DNA of 64,000 nt from Takakia lepidozioides (taxonomy: Eukaryota; Streptophyta; Takakiopsida; Takakiales; Takakiaceae), in the NCBI GenBank assembly GCA_030704615.1, contig CM060731.1, positions 63,404,756 to 63,468,755 of the forward strand, written 5' to 3'. This document shows positions 12,426 through 23,666 of this stretch, piece by piece (positions within the stretch are counted from its first letter, which is position 1; every line of letters starts with the position of its first letter). The translations under genes were made by a program, and so were the position numbers. The notes below the pieces were generated by a model, which was given only the letters and a program-made list of their open reading frames with translations, had not been told where the DNA came from and did not search any database.

Positions 12426-13125
12426 GGGCATATTGTGAAGATATGAGCAAGCCACGGCTTGTGGCGTGCATGGATACTCTCTACCTTATCGAATTTTCAT
12501 GGGCTAGCCTGAGGCCTGACATTTCACATGTGATCGTGAACTTTTGCATCACCCCGATTCAGCAAGGAGGCAGTCGTAGTAGAAATGTTCAATTTTCATT
12601 AGTGTATACGGAGCCAGGTTCACCCTATGTAACAATATGCAACTCATTCACATTAGTCTCTTTGCCATCTTGTTCTAAGCACAATCCCTCGTAACCCATA
12701 AGAATCGTGTATTCAGGCTCTTGGTTCAACAGCTTCGTGCTCTGCACCTCCCTGAAAAATGCCATGTTAGTCATCATTACATGCTATATATACTTACATT
12801 ACAGACGGTTTTTTACAAAACAGTTACACAAAGAGTACTTTACTAAAAAAAGAAATAAACATAGAAGAACTCACAAATTAAAAGCCATGACACTGCAGAA
12901 ATGCTTACCTTACACCAGCTTGATCATTTATGAAGCTCCTCGACTAATGCACCAGGTGTCTTTGCATCGGTAACACCGATATTTATGTTGCAATTTGTAA
13001 GGTTCCCCGAAAACTGGTGCCCTATTATCTTGACAACTGCGAAGTAACGACTTGCAGCCTTCCATCTATCTATAGAAGCCATTGAGATTCAGTGCAATAT
13101 CGCAGTCACAATAAGATGAGAATTA

Positions 13126-13600
13126 CCTTTAAGGAATATCTGAAATGATCTCCGTACAGTGCTGCTACATCTTAATATGAAAGAACGACGAGTGAGTCTC
13201 CATTCCCTACGAGTAGTGTAGCATCAAACACATAAGAAAAAACACAAAAATGCACTTGAAAGGAAACAGAGACGAACTGACTCTTGCCCCATTACTTGCA
13301 ATTAGCTGCTACATGTGCGAATACCTGAAACGATCTGATTACAATGTTACAAACTACATCTTGAAATGAAAGCGCCACGAATGAGCAGCCTAACCTTAGC
13401 CTAACACATCATTCAACAAAAACACAGAAATGCACTTGAATAGAAATAGAGACGACAGATTCTTGTCCCATTACATGCAATTAGCTACAGATACCATGAA
13501 ATATCTGAAACGATCTCAGTAGAGTGCTACAAAGCCAAAGAAATTACATCTTGAAATGAAAGAGCTACGAGTCTCGCTCCATTTCATGCGAGCATTGTAG
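13126..13600. repeat. Three imperfect ~180-bp tandem repeats
   Basis: Three copies starting near 13129, 13321 and 13498 share atctgaaacgatct, tacatcttgaaatgaaag and a (t/c)acga(g/a)t block in the same order. They also share atgcacttgaa and attagctac in the spacers. They lie inside the insertion that splits the F-box pseudogene. Confidence 0.7.
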
Positions 13601-13680
13601 CCTAGTCTACGACTACCCCATTGCCTGCAATTAGTTACATGTAAACCATCATGAATAGACATAGATCACTATAGAACTCG

Positions 13681-13702
13681 AGCTTCTCGAGCTCGAGAAG
13701 CT
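13681..13702. repeat. 22-bp perfect palindrome
   Basis: agcttctcgagctcgagaag followed by ct reads the same on both strands. It is a candidate cruciform or protein site within the insertion; no function is implied by the sequence alone. Confidence 0.85.
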
Positions 13703-14604
13703 TATGTAGAAGCCATTGCGGCGCGACAAGAAAGGTTAGGGATGGAAGATCGATGGTTAGGGATTGAAGATTGATGTTTGCCGAAAAATCGATCGCATGA
13801 AAACTGATCAGGAAAATTGAACAGTTCTACTACGCAGCGGAACTGGGTTCCTGGGCAACCGGCGAACTCATGCCAGTTCCACTATACGTAACCCTTTCCC
13901 GGTAACCCAGCTCTCGCATGATGTCGGTAAGACGGATGTCGTTGCCCGAGAAGCTTTCGAAAACAGCTGGCAATGCTCAGCAAGAGATGAGTGTATCTGG
14001 GTGACATGTGGAGAGATTCTCTTGCACGGTACAACGTCAAGAATGATACTCAAGGGAAACAGCATATCATACATAATATTGGCGTCTCTGATCCATCTCA
14101 CTGGCTCAAGCTCCGCTACCTTCCCAACGCAAATTTTGCACCGAGTTTGACTGCTGCTCCTTGACATGAACTATATATATTCATATGTATAGCTTTCTGA
14201 TCATGTTCAAGGAAGATTTGAGTTGTATAACTTGCTGCCATTTGCTGGTTTATGTCTGCTAGATCTCAAAAAGTAGACACTACGCATCCTGTGAATGTTA
14301 TGACTCTCACTTTGGTGGGTTTCCCAAACTGTCCGAAGTAGGGGAACAATATAGAACTCATTTCACTGTACACCAGCTCAATACAACAACTGCGTAGTTG
14401 GAGCTGATTGATCTTTCTTGCATGTGAAGTAAAACTTCTCATTGAGAGAAGAAATTTTCTTGCAGTAGCCTTGTGGCATAGAGAGAGAGAGTGTGTGAGT
14501 GTGTATGTGTGTGTGAGAGATATAGAGGTTATAGAGGTGGTCATGGTCCCGTGGATTCCTGTCCAAGTTTATACCTGCAAAACATTTACACTGAAAATCA
14601 TCAT

Positions 14605-17600
14605 ACTTCTCTCATAATCAGCCGTGACTCCTACATATCAATTGCGTCATACCTAGAAGCTGCCTAAACTCTATCTTCATCCTCTCCATTTCAGTGGAGC
14701 TCACGTACTAAAACAGAATCCATCGCCACCTCATTGCCAGACTCACCGTGTAACACCATCACGTCGAAGCTTATTGTGATGAGGTCTCATGCAGGTATGT
14801 AATAAGCCCCAGGATCAATGCAACTCTGTTCGGAAGAAGGAATATTCCAGTTGCAGCGTTAACAAACTGTCAGCCTTACAGTTTCCTTTTGTTTATCATT
14901 CACTTGAATGGATGGATTGAGCGGATGAATACTCTAACTATAATTGCCTGAGCCTGGACTCATCTTGTCATTTATCTCCCACAAGTTTTCGTGCAATGAA
15001 CCGTTCTCTCGCGTCTCACAAGGCTGCCAGGGAAGATCAGCTGCGCACAGAATCTGAGATGGTCAAGAGCAAGTCGAGCAAATCCAAGAACAAAGCAGGA
15101 GCATCACCAAAGCTCACGTGTGCTAGAGGACAGGACATGCTGAGCTACCTGGTGAGCTCTTGGCTGCGTTCTACGGGGTGGGGGACTTGAATTCGCCACC
15201 TCCCGTGAACCCGTAAGGGCTTCACAAACCAAAAAAACAAAAAACAATAAGGGTCCTTTGGACCCACCCACGCCAATTTTTTCATTTTTTCAGAACGTTC
15301 TAAGTACGGATTCTAAGCTCTCAAAGCTCGTAGAACCAGGCACATAGGACGTTTCATGCTACATGTGCGATAAACTCTTTCCCGTCATGCCGGGAAGCAT
15401 TCGAGTCTCAGGTGTTAATTCAAAGTTCCTCACAATGGTTGCACACTCTTGACTCTGTGAATTAGCATTTAGGAACCTAACTGTACCTTCTTCCATACAC
15501 CTTAATTGGACCAGCATCTGGCTGTCTCGCTGGAACCTGATCTGTTTGTGCCATATTTGGAGAGGCTTTGATCTCTTCCGCCTGCTGGGTCACTGACTTA
15601 GCCCGATGTCTATCCATTTACGTTGACCTGCGTTTGGCGATCTTGCATACAGAAGAAAGTTGCTCAGATACTCTGGAAGCACGGGGTAATGGACTGTCAA
15701 AAGTCTGGCAGAGTGCAAACCGAAATTTCAATCGATCGATGCGTGAGGCTTAGACAATTGAGTAGGAATTGAGACAGGTGCACATCAAACAGAAACGAAC
15801 TGAATTGATGGTGTTTCGACGGAGGTTGAGATGACCACGAAACGATCCGATTTATTTTTGTCCGAATTTTTGGCCACATGCTCTTTAGCTTGTGACAACT
15901 GAATTTTCATTCCTTCATATCCATGTTCTCCTGATTGGTGGCAAGGCCTTTTGGTGCTACTTGGAATGATTCTTAGTAACTGCGCTGTAACCCTTGAGAC
16001 AGCTTCTATTTCCCGCTGTCCAGCTTCACATACTTTATTGTTGGCAGTTCATATTTACATCCTGCCTTCATTTGCATGGAGGCATCTACAAACTAAGATG
16101 TTACTAGAAATATGGAATGAATCTTCTTAGGAGGACGAACTAGAGACATGATTTGAATAGATCATGCCGTGCGGGCAAGAACTAGATTTGTAGGAAACCT
16201 GTATGTGCAAATCTCTCTTCTCTCTTGTTTGTGGACGGAGGAACTGTCCCACTAAAATGCCAAAAAGATGCTGATAGAGCACACCATCTCTATCAAAGGG
16301 GCTGTATTCTAGATTTTGCGATAGTCCAGTCACCCAAATGACAAACTCTCATTTGACCCTGTTGTGCTATTTCACTTGCCAAGTAATCTGCTCACCTTTG
16401 GAGGTGCTTCCAAAGGAAACTTCACTAGCCAGGTTGGCAGTAAAATGGGATCTGTAACTATGTGAAGACAGTAAATTTGTGAAGAAGCGAAAGTTAAAGA
16501 GTGTTAAACGTTCGTTGTTTATATACCTTTCACAGTAACATGGTTGCCAGCTGTCCAAGTTAAAGGCCTATTTGCACAAGCAAGAAAGGGTGTACATGGA
16601 AGTGGTGGGGCAAACATGTAAAAGTCAAACCCTTTTCATTTCAACAGGAATGGGTCCACATAGAAGTGTGCCCTGAGTCTTATTATGGAATTACGAGAAA
16701 TACAGTTGTGGTTGGGATCAAGCAGTGATGCAAAATCTGCAGGACACAGGGGAATCCTCCTCTCAAGTCTCTGTCAGATGGACTATCTGCAAAACTATGT
16801 GAGGCAGAAAGAAAGGAGGATCTAATGTGTATTGCACAATGTGTAAAACGAGCTGGGCAGCAGTCTTTTCTAGAATCTGCGATATTCTCTTTAGATTTCT
16901 GGCTTACCTTATCAAGTGATAAACTTGGGATGTACCTCATCAACAAAATGTAGGCCATTGTCAGGTAAAACTGCACATCAGCATTTTTGGGGAATATATT
17001 GCCAGTCTCAGAGTATTAGCAGAATTTGATCACCAAAACTTCACACTGGAGAGCTGACTGGTGATTCTTGTAGCTATTGATCCACAGGGAATCAGAAGTA
17101 ATCTTGTGTTTGAAATCCGGCCCTCTTGGATGAATCTGGACCTCTATCCCTGGTCCTTCAGCTATCCCTGCCTGTGTAAAAATCATGAATACAACCTCAG
17201 CCTTGCTGCTAGCAGTTGACACTGACGGCGTAAAGTTCTTCCAGCAAACACCCCAACCCTACTTATTACAGTAGTTCTAATTCTGAATTGCATCTGCTTC
17301 TCTCTGTAGTCCAACAGGCATTCACCTTTTTGTCTCCATTGTCCCACCATTGACTGGGGTCGGAGAAGTGTTCATTCCAAAGCTTCTCCTCATCTCTGTT
17401 ATCTGTTTTTGGATACTTTCCTGCTGCCACACATCGGCAGTAACTTGTCAAAGTCACTCCAAACCACCACAGATCTACCCAACGAGCTAACTTACAGAAT
17501 TCAATATGCATCTCAGGGCCGAGTCTGATGAGAGGGAAAAACAGGCAGAAATAGGTTGAAGAAGAAGGTTCCCTCACCACATTGTCCTTGACCTTGTGTC

Positions 17601-17818
17601 ATGACCCATGCAGGATTTAACCGAGTCTGATGAGAGGGAAAAACAGGCAGAAATAGTTTGAAGAAGAAGGTTCCCTCACCACATTGTCCTTGACCTTGTG
17701 TCATGACCCATGCAGGATTTAACCGGATCCACCCAATGAACTAACTTACAGAATTCAATATGCATCTCAGGGCCGAGTCTGATGAGAGGGCAAAACAGGC
17801 AGAAATAGGTTCAAGAAG
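14605..17818. repeat. Left arm of large inverted repeat
   Basis: The reverse complement corresponds to 36111-39533. Paired positions sum to 53929 on the inner side (for example 17266 with 36663) and to 54142 on the outer side (for example 14996 with 39146). The arms are therefore collinear, with one net 213-bp difference. Identity looks very high in the inner two thirds; the outer 300 bases diverge more, with small indels. The inner edge falls within a tandem repeat. The arm contains an OSB-like gene fragment and otherwise only short frames shared between the arms. No transposase was seen. Confidence 0.9.
17016..17420 (-). pseudogene. OSB-like PDF-motif gene fragment (left arm)
   Basis: Mirror copy of 36509-36913. 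Exon 17326-17420 encodes KLWNEHFSDPSQWWDNGDKK and ends in a GT donor. Exon 17016-17171 encodes an insertion of about 17 residues, then GPDFKHKITSDSLWINSYKN, and soon stops. These are the two halves of the PDF motif of organellar single-stranded DNA-binding (OSB) proteins. No OB-fold exon was found, so it is treated as a fragment. It could still be an exon set of a diverged gene. Confidence 0.65.
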
Positions 17819-17873
17819 GTGCCTCACCACATTGTCCTTGACCTTGTGTCATGACCCATGCAGGATTAAACCG
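17513..17873 (-). repeat. Tandem ~95-bp repeats at inner end of left arm
   Basis: A unit containing ctatttctgcctgttt, cctctcatcagactcgg and gttaaatcctgcatgggtca is repeated about three times. The right arm has the matching array at 36119-36410. The left array runs about 55 bases beyond the point where the two arms stop matching (17818), so the inversion breakpoint lies inside the array. Confidence 0.75.
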
Positions 17874-18209
17874 ACCATCAACCCAGAAGGACCTCTTGTG
17901 TGTGCTGCTTGTGTCTGTAGTCAGGTAATGTCGGATTGGTCTGTGAGAACCACCGCGGTGCAGCTGAGCAGGCAGAGATTGAAACACAGTCTGCTAAGAC
18001 CAAGCTGACTCTCCCAAGAACCTTGTAAACATCAGGAACAATACCAAATGATGGTACTTCTTCACATCGTACATTAAGAAAAAGCCACACCTTTTTGTCC
18101 CACCATCGTGTCCACACAACCATGAACTCTGCAGGCAGCAAGCCATACTCAACTGTGGGGTTAGTTACTTCAGAAGTTGGTCAAACATTCAAAGAGCAGT
18201 AAGATTGCA
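17874..18209. other. Spacer between left arm and JmjC gene
   Basis: No gene recognised. On the minus strand a short frame contains RWWDKK before a GT, faintly like the end of a PDF half-motif exon. This is too little to call. Confidence 0.3.
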
Positions 18210-20399
18210 TCATTCTCGTAGGCAACCACAAGAGAGGCCTAAAAAACCATCCATAACACGGTTCAGTGCAGTGGATGCAAATGCTTCTTTCCTATCAAGC
18301 AGAGCTGCCATTGCCAATTGGGGGTCATCAAACACGCTGTAAATACGCTCATAGAATTCGGCTTGTGAAGTCTCTGATATCGTCGCATCAATTTCTTCAA
18401 ACTTTCGGGTCAAAATTTCTGAAGCCACTGGAGAAAGCCCATTTAATATTAAAGCTTCAAATGTTCGAGGAAAGTCTGTCACCATAACAAGCAGTAGGCG
18501 GTGCAGAGCTAAAGGGTCCAGAGAGGAGAAGATCTGGGCTATCAAGTCCTCTTTCCCCACTGCCTCCTTGCCTTCTGCCCCTAAGGAAACATCCACATCA
18601 CTGGGATTGTGGCCCGGGGGATCTTGTGTCGAATTTTCATTCATAACTTGAGCAGTCCCCAAAGGTTTGGATCTATCTGCTGTGCTCTCTGTGACAGCGG
18701 AGACACAAAGGACCAGAGTCCTGAGGTACTCTATCTCTGAAGCTGTCAGTGTCTCCATCGTCATCCTTCTCTGATTCCCAGTTGTCTCAAATGAACCAGA
18801 ACACTGATCTGAACAATCAAGGGGCAAGCTGTTCAGACAATTGGTCTCGTGGACAGCATTCAAACAAACTACTGCTGATTGTGTTCCAACACTAGCGACC
18901 TGGCTGTCTTCATCCCTAATCACATCCTCTGCTTTTAAGCTATTCGAACCTTTTCCTTTCCGTCGTCCCTTCCTTTTCGATCTTACAACAGTCCCAGACA
19001 CCTGGCCATCCAAAATCTTCTTGCACGTCTTAACAGTCCTTGTACCAGAAGCAGCCCTCTCCATTATGGGAAAACTTGGAGAACCTCCTGGCCTTTGAAG
19101 CCTACTCATATCACTGCCTTCAGCATCACTGCCTTCCCGATCATTCATACATCTAGCCTTCACCTTGTAGTCATTACAAAGAGCAGCTGTTGGATTACGA
19201 CAAAGATCCTTCTTACCCCTGTCCCCACATTGTTCGAGGACCAGATTTTCCACTTTCCAGACGCTAGTCCCCTCGGTTTTGTCTGGCGGTCTTGCAGCTC
19301 CAGCTTTCCACTCCCTGTCCGATGCGACGCCTGCAGAGGTTGATACCTCGTCGATCATCTTCTCCTTCTCGGAATCCACAAGGTTGACAAGCACGCGGCG
19401 CAATAAGTAGGCGTCCATGTGGGTGCCCAGTTTTGACGAGAGATTGGACACCCACCACAGGTTGACTGCCATCGTCACTCCCTCACTGTCTACTTGGTGA
19501 TACCAGCCTTCAGGCATGAACAAAGCATCGCCAGCATCGACTGTTACCGACCGGCAATGCCGCGAGGCACCTTCGAAGCGGGGATACTTCCCGAGCTCAG
19601 GTTGCACGAAATCCACAGCACTGTGATTAGAGGCTTCCCCATATATAGGCATAGGGTAGAGAAAGGGTGCAGCTGATGGTGGCCACAGAGTCACTTGCTT
19701 GCGCCCCGCAACCACACACAGAAGGTTATGGTAGGGGTCATAGTGGGTGCTCGACCGAGAGCCATTCACACTCATCCATAGATTTATGTTCGAAACAGTA
19801 GTCCCCAAAAATCTTGGAACTGATACATCCCGCATCAGCACTTCTAAAGGAGGCTTTGCTTTGCTATCCTGGGTAAATATCCCAACCTGTGCGAGATAAA
19901 GCTGGAATTCAAGGGAACCTTCACCAACAGCAACTGGGCTGCTTACCTCTGGCTCTCTCATCTCCGTACTCGTCCTTCCCACTCCCACATTCACGTCCGA
20001 GCATTCGAGGTTCCTCAGCCCTTTCAATCCCTCACAATCCTCCTGCAAATCCGAAACATGATTCCTGCCCAATGTCAAGCTTTTTGCTGCAAGATCCACA
20101 AATGCACCAAATGAGATCGGTACTCGCTCATGCCCTCGAATGTCACCATAAAAATTCGAGCCTGATTTGGTGGCCATCACCTGCACCTTCTCTAACCCCG
20201 CCACATCCTTGAGATACTGCAGGCCACCCTTGCCTGGATCCCACAACTCGCATGCAGGCCACTCCTTGACTGCCCCCACCAGCAGAACAGGCACGTTCCG
20301 ATCTTCAAATTGTGAAGCAAACTCCGCTGCTGAGGGAATGTCTCCCACACAATCTACTACTGCCAATCCATCCATCTCCATCTTCTCCATCTTCTCCAT
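18210..20399 (-). CDS. JmjC-domain (Fe(II)/2-oxoglutarate) protein, JMJ31-like
   Basis: Single-exon gene of about 729 residues counting from the ATG at 20399 (MEKMEKMEMDGL). The frame is open for 133 further codons upstream, but that stretch has no domain. The N-terminal part resembles the cupin-8/JmjC family (NVPVLLVGAVKEWPA). The core has STHYDPYHNLL with the metal-binding H-x-D, a Lys in GRKQVTLW for 2-oxoglutarate, and the distal His in GWYHQV. A disordered middle carries a basic RSKRKGRRKGKG stretch that may be a nuclear signal. The C-terminal region (LDPLALHRLLLVMVTDFPRT) resembles that of plant JMJ31-type proteins. The substrate is unknown: histone, tRNA-modification-like and protein hydroxylase roles all exist in this superfamily. 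The gene is divergent from TGD1, with 359 bp between start codons. Confidence 0.85.
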   Translation of the reverse strand: MEKMEKMEMDGLAVVDCVGDIPSAAEFASQFEDRNVPVLLVGAVKEWPACELWDPGKGGLQYLKDVAGLEKVQVMATKSGSNFYGDIRGHERVPISFGAFVDLAAKSLTLGRNHVSDLQEDCEGLKGLRNLECSDVNVGVGRTSTEMREPEVSSPVAVGEGSLEFQLYLAQVGIFTQDSKAKPPLEVLMRDVSVPRFLGTTVSNINLWMSVNGSRSSTHYDPYHNLLCVVAGRKQVTLWPPSAAPFLYPMPIYGEASNHSAVDFVQPELGKYPRFEGASRHCRSVTVDAGDALFMPEGWYHQVDSEGVTMAVNLWWVSNLSSKLGTHMDAYLLRRVLVNLVDSEKEKMIDEVSTSAGVASDREWKAGAARPPDKTEGTSVWKVENLVLEQCGDRGKKDLCRNPTAALCNDYKVKARCMNDREGSDAEGSDMSRLQRPGGSPSFPIMERAASGTRTVKTCKKILDGQVSGTVVRSKRKGRRKGKGSNSLKAEDVIRDEDSQVASVGTQSAVVCLNAVHETNCLNSLPLDCSDQCSGSFETTGNQRRMTMETLTASEIEYLRTLVLCVSAVTESTADRSKPLGTAQVMNENSTQDPPGHNPSDVDVSLGAEGKEAVGKEDLIAQIFSSLDPLALHRLLLVMVTDFPRTFEALILNGLSPVASEILTRKFEEIDATISETSQAEFYERIYSVFDDPQLAMAALLDRKEAFASTALNRVMDGFLGLSCGCLRE

Positions 20400-20758
20400 C
20401 TTCCAAACCAGACTCTCAGATTCTCTAGTCTCTACACAAGAATCTGACAAGAACCCATCGTGTCGCGGGTGTCGGGCGGCTAAAGTGGCCCGGAAGAGGG
20501 CCGGGTCGGTTCGCTCGTGTGTACGAGCAACAAACAAACAACTCTCTTCTAGAACTGGGTCAGTCGAGATGCAGTGTTGTTGTGTAGAGATTGTTGTAGA
20601 GCACCATCTCATGAAGACATCAGCAATGCAGTCAGTGCATTGCTGTGTGTAGGGATTTTGTGTCCAGATGGAAGCGACGAAAGGAGGAGGAGGAGATCTT
20701 AGGGGAAGATCACAGAAACTATCCCTCATGTAGTCTGTTGCTAAAGCACCCGGGAAAA
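20400..20758. promoter_or_regulatory. Bidirectional promoter region, JmjC / TGD1
   Basis: The start codons of the JmjC gene (20399, minus) and TGD1 (20759, plus) are 359 bp apart, so the promoters and 5' UTRs must overlap or interdigitate. No clear TATA box was seen. This is inferred from gene order. Confidence 0.5.
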
Positions 20759-23085
20759 ATGGCAACGTCTCATGGCAGATTTCAAGGGCATGTCGCATCG
20801 GGGGCTAACATCAGAAGCATCTACTGGCATGGAAATCAAAGCTTCTCCTCAACTCCACTGCTTTCTAGGGTATTTATTTTTTCAAGCATCCGGCGGTGTC
20901 AAGTTCGTGGTAGTTCATGTAATCCGGTAGCCAGCTTGAGTGGGGCTGGTAGCAGTTGTGCCTGTTCAAGGAATTTTCCTTCGAGGAGAGAGAAGCCGGT
21001 AAGTTCGCGTGAGAAATGGAACGGTCTGGAGACTATGTACTGCGAGAATGGGAAGAACTTGAGCAAGGTGGTAGCTTCAGCTGCATTTACTTCTACAGAG
21101 GTGGGAGCAGATGAGGACGGTGCTTCTACATCCCTTCCACCTCCTGAGGCTTGGGAGGAGCCAGACTCTAGATCAATGCTGGCGGGGTGGAGGCCACCTC
21201 GGTATGTCTGGAGAGCCATTGCATCAGTAATTATTGCAGGCCAGGTAATCTGATGTTCTTATCAATGTGTCAGTCTTGAACTTCGTCTTCTAGCAAATAC
21301 ATCCATGCAGCCTGAACAATGAACTGAAGCGGTTTGAGATTGTGGTGATGTGTGACGTGAAAAGTGGGACTGTGGTCACGCTGAAATGCTCCTTGTTGTT
21401 TCTGGCAGGTAGTGATTAGAGTACTAAGAGGTAGAGTCCATGTGCGGAACTTGATGCAACAACTTGACAGCGTTGGGCTGGGCTCTCTCGGTGTCAGTCT
21501 CCTAACAGCTTCTTTTGTTGGAATGGTGTTCACAATTCAGGTATGCTAGCTTCCTCTTTTGGTCTTGTTCATTTCATTGAAGACATAGAGCTTGTAGAAG
21601 TTGGTAGATCATGCTTGTTGTTTTGTTGAATCGTTGAAATAGCTTGGACAGACCTGAAAGGGGGTCCTACAGAGGACAAAGTCACGAGTGGTATCAGGGA
21701 AGTTTGAGCAAGATGAGCGTATTGCACAGCTGTTGTTAGTAATGGAGAGCTGTGCCATGCATTTCGAGAGTGGTAGACTGCAAGTGGATTGCAGGAGGTA
21801 TGTCAGCGTTGTATGGGAAGTATATGGTCATGAAAATAACCAAAAGGGAAATTTAATTACTTGCCAAACCTTCCCAATACTAGTTAACCTTCAAGCAATT
21901 CTACATGACCTCAGAGAGGAATGGCTGAAATTGAATATTTTTGCATGCAGTTTGTTAGGGAATTTGCAAGGCTTGGACTCACAAGATCTGTGGGGGGTGT
22001 ACTGGCCCTGGCTTTGGCAAGGGAGCTCTCTCCGGTAGTCACTGCCATTATCTTGGCTGGCCGAGTTGGCAGTGCATTTGCTGCTGAGCTTGGGACCATG
22101 CAGGTACTTTGTCCTTGTTTCACCTCCTCCCAAAGATACTGTTGATACTGGTGATGTTGTTGACACTGATCTCTTCACCTAAACAGAAATTCTTTTACCC
22201 GCACGCATGAAGTTGCTTAGTAGTTTGTCTTTGTGGATCTTAGAAACGTTGTTCAGAGTCTTCAACACTAGAAAAACCTCTGTCTCTCTCTCTCTCTCTC
22301 CTCTGCTCAGACAACAAGGTAAGCCACCCTCGTTGCATCTGAATGCTGGGATAGTACATTTCCCTGCCTTTCCTTTGTCTGTCGGGTTAACACTCCACAT
22401 CCAGCTTCATGAGGACAGGATTCTGGGAGGAATGAGCCCTGAAGGTTACATCATAGACTGCAGCCACATTTACAGCATTACTTGTTGTCCTGTTCCTACT
22501 ACATGGCCAGAAGGCATGAAATTCATAGCCCCAATCCCAAGTTGGTGAATCACGTGATGATCCGTAGGTGTACTGGCTTGTACCTTAAAGCTTATGGCAT
22601 TGTGGGAGGGCAAATTAATGTTGCTGGTTGTTGGGAGCACGTGCCAGGTGTCAGAGCAAACGGATACATTGCGAGTCCTCAGAACAGATCCAGTGGATTA
22701 TCTTGTAACCCCACGGGTAATTGCTTGCTGTATAGCACTTCCCATCTTGACCATCATTTGTTTCACAGTAGGCATGGCTGCAAGCGTGCTGCTTGCAGAT
22801 TCGGTGTATAATGTGAGCTCCAACATCATCCTTGAGTCAGCAGCAAGGGCATTGCAGCCGTGGGATCTCATCAGCACCATGATCAAGGCCACAGTCTTTG
22901 GGGGCATCATTTCCATTATTAGCTGTGCATGGGGAGTCACCACCAATGGTGGGGCCAAGGGGGTTGGTGAATCAACCACATCTGCAGTTGTGATTTCTCT
23001 GGTTTGCATCTTCATTGCTGATTTCATTATGTCCTGGCTCTTCTTCCAAGGTGCTGGGGATGCTTTGAAGGCTGCCATGGGATAA
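20759..23085 (+). CDS. TGD1: TGD1-like MlaE permease of plastid lipid importer
   Basis: Permease subunit of the chloroplast inner-envelope TGD1-2-3 ABC importer, which moves ER-derived lipid into plastids. Four exons: 20759-21244, 21409-21540, 21951-22103, 22648-23085, all phase 0 with GT-AG borders, giving about 402 residues. Exon 1 encodes a Ser/Arg-rich plastid transit region, then [19 protein letters not shown]. Later exons hold the MlaE signature: [74 protein letters not shown] and the C-terminal [15 protein letters not shown]. It is slightly longer than the usual 350 or so residues because of its N-terminus. No broken residues were noticed. It is the clearest plastid-function gene in the window. 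Confidence 0.93.
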
Positions 23086-23402
23086 TCGTGTAAAAGTGGA
23101 CTTATACAAAGTTCCCACAGCTGTTAAGTTCCCACAGCTGTTTCTATGGTCCTGTGCCGTTGTGCAAGAAGAGTACAGTGAGTGCTTTCAAAGTGAGAAA
23201 CAGAGGATTTACTGATTGCATGTTTGGATCTACGACGAAGGATAGTTCAAATTGAGCAAAAGTGAAAGACCTTTCATCAAAACAAGGTGGGTCATAAATA
23301 TTTGTCATCAGACGTGATGTAGTATTTGGCACTTGCAATGGAGTAAGCATCTTGAGGGGCCTGTGCATAAATCACACATCAAAATGGTCTACTTTATATG
23401 TT

Positions 23403-23666
23403 CACATAAGCTCTTTATTTTTTCAGTCTACCCTAATTGTGATGGTTTCAGTTCAGCTGCCGATGGCATTGATGGCTATTCAGGGTTGTCAGGGTAGACA
23501 AGTGGAGGTACTCACTGCTGCATTCTCTCTTGTGGACATCATCGGCATCCTTGCAGCCTTGGCTGTCCATTGGTACTGTGTTCTGGATTTTTTATTTTGG
23601 ACACGCATACATTCCTTCACTTATCTTGTTTTTCTTCCTGTCCTTAACAGATCTTCTCAGCTCTGA
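23403..23666 (+). other. Exon-like hydrophobic open frame
   Basis: After a pyrimidine-rich stretch ending ttttttcag (near 23427) the frame reads STLIVMVSVQLPMALMAI and then DIIGILAALAVHW. It looks like one or two membrane segments. I do not recognise the family and found no neighbouring exon. It could be chance or an exon relic. Confidence 0.25.

Larger units (their letters stand above)
12575..13890. mobile_element. Non-coding insertion with inverted repeats
   Basis: Comparison with the F-box gene at 52195-53365 shows that this stretch was inserted into it. cgta is present on both sides (12575-12578 and 13887-13890), consistent with a 4-bp duplication. A 23-nt inverted repeat with one mismatch lies at 12575-12597 and 13812-13834, but the right copy is about 52 bases inside the insertion edge. 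No open frame suggests a transposase. The class is unknown; a non-autonomous DNA element is one option. Confidence 0.6.
12428..14167 (+). pseudogene. F-box gene 3' half, split by an insertion
   Basis: 12428-12578 and 13887-14167 together encode the C-terminal part of the F-box protein found intact in this part at 52195-53365 (minus). The first piece reads YCEDMSKPRLVACMDTLYLI and so on to GGSR. The second resumes at NPFP-like sequence, runs through SWQCSARDECIWVTCGE and ends SLTAAP-stop. The similarity continues past the stop to about 14460. The F-box itself is absent. A non-coding insertion of about 1.3 kb separates the two pieces. Confidence 0.8.

Noticed and set aside
13126-13600. Possible CRISPR-like or satellite array
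   Set aside because: Only three diverged ~180-bp units in a plant transposon-like insertion; spacing and unit length do not fit CRISPR.
15160-15240. tRNA-like boxes (gaattcaagtccccc and aggtagctcagcatg on the minus strand) in the repeat arm
   Set aside because: The A- and B-box-like pieces are in the wrong order and spacing and no cloverleaf forms.
14996-15753. Short frames conserved in both repeat arms (MNRSLAS..., MISSACW...)
   Set aside because: They are identical only because the arms are duplicated; no motif, no splice logic, and the third copy breaks them.
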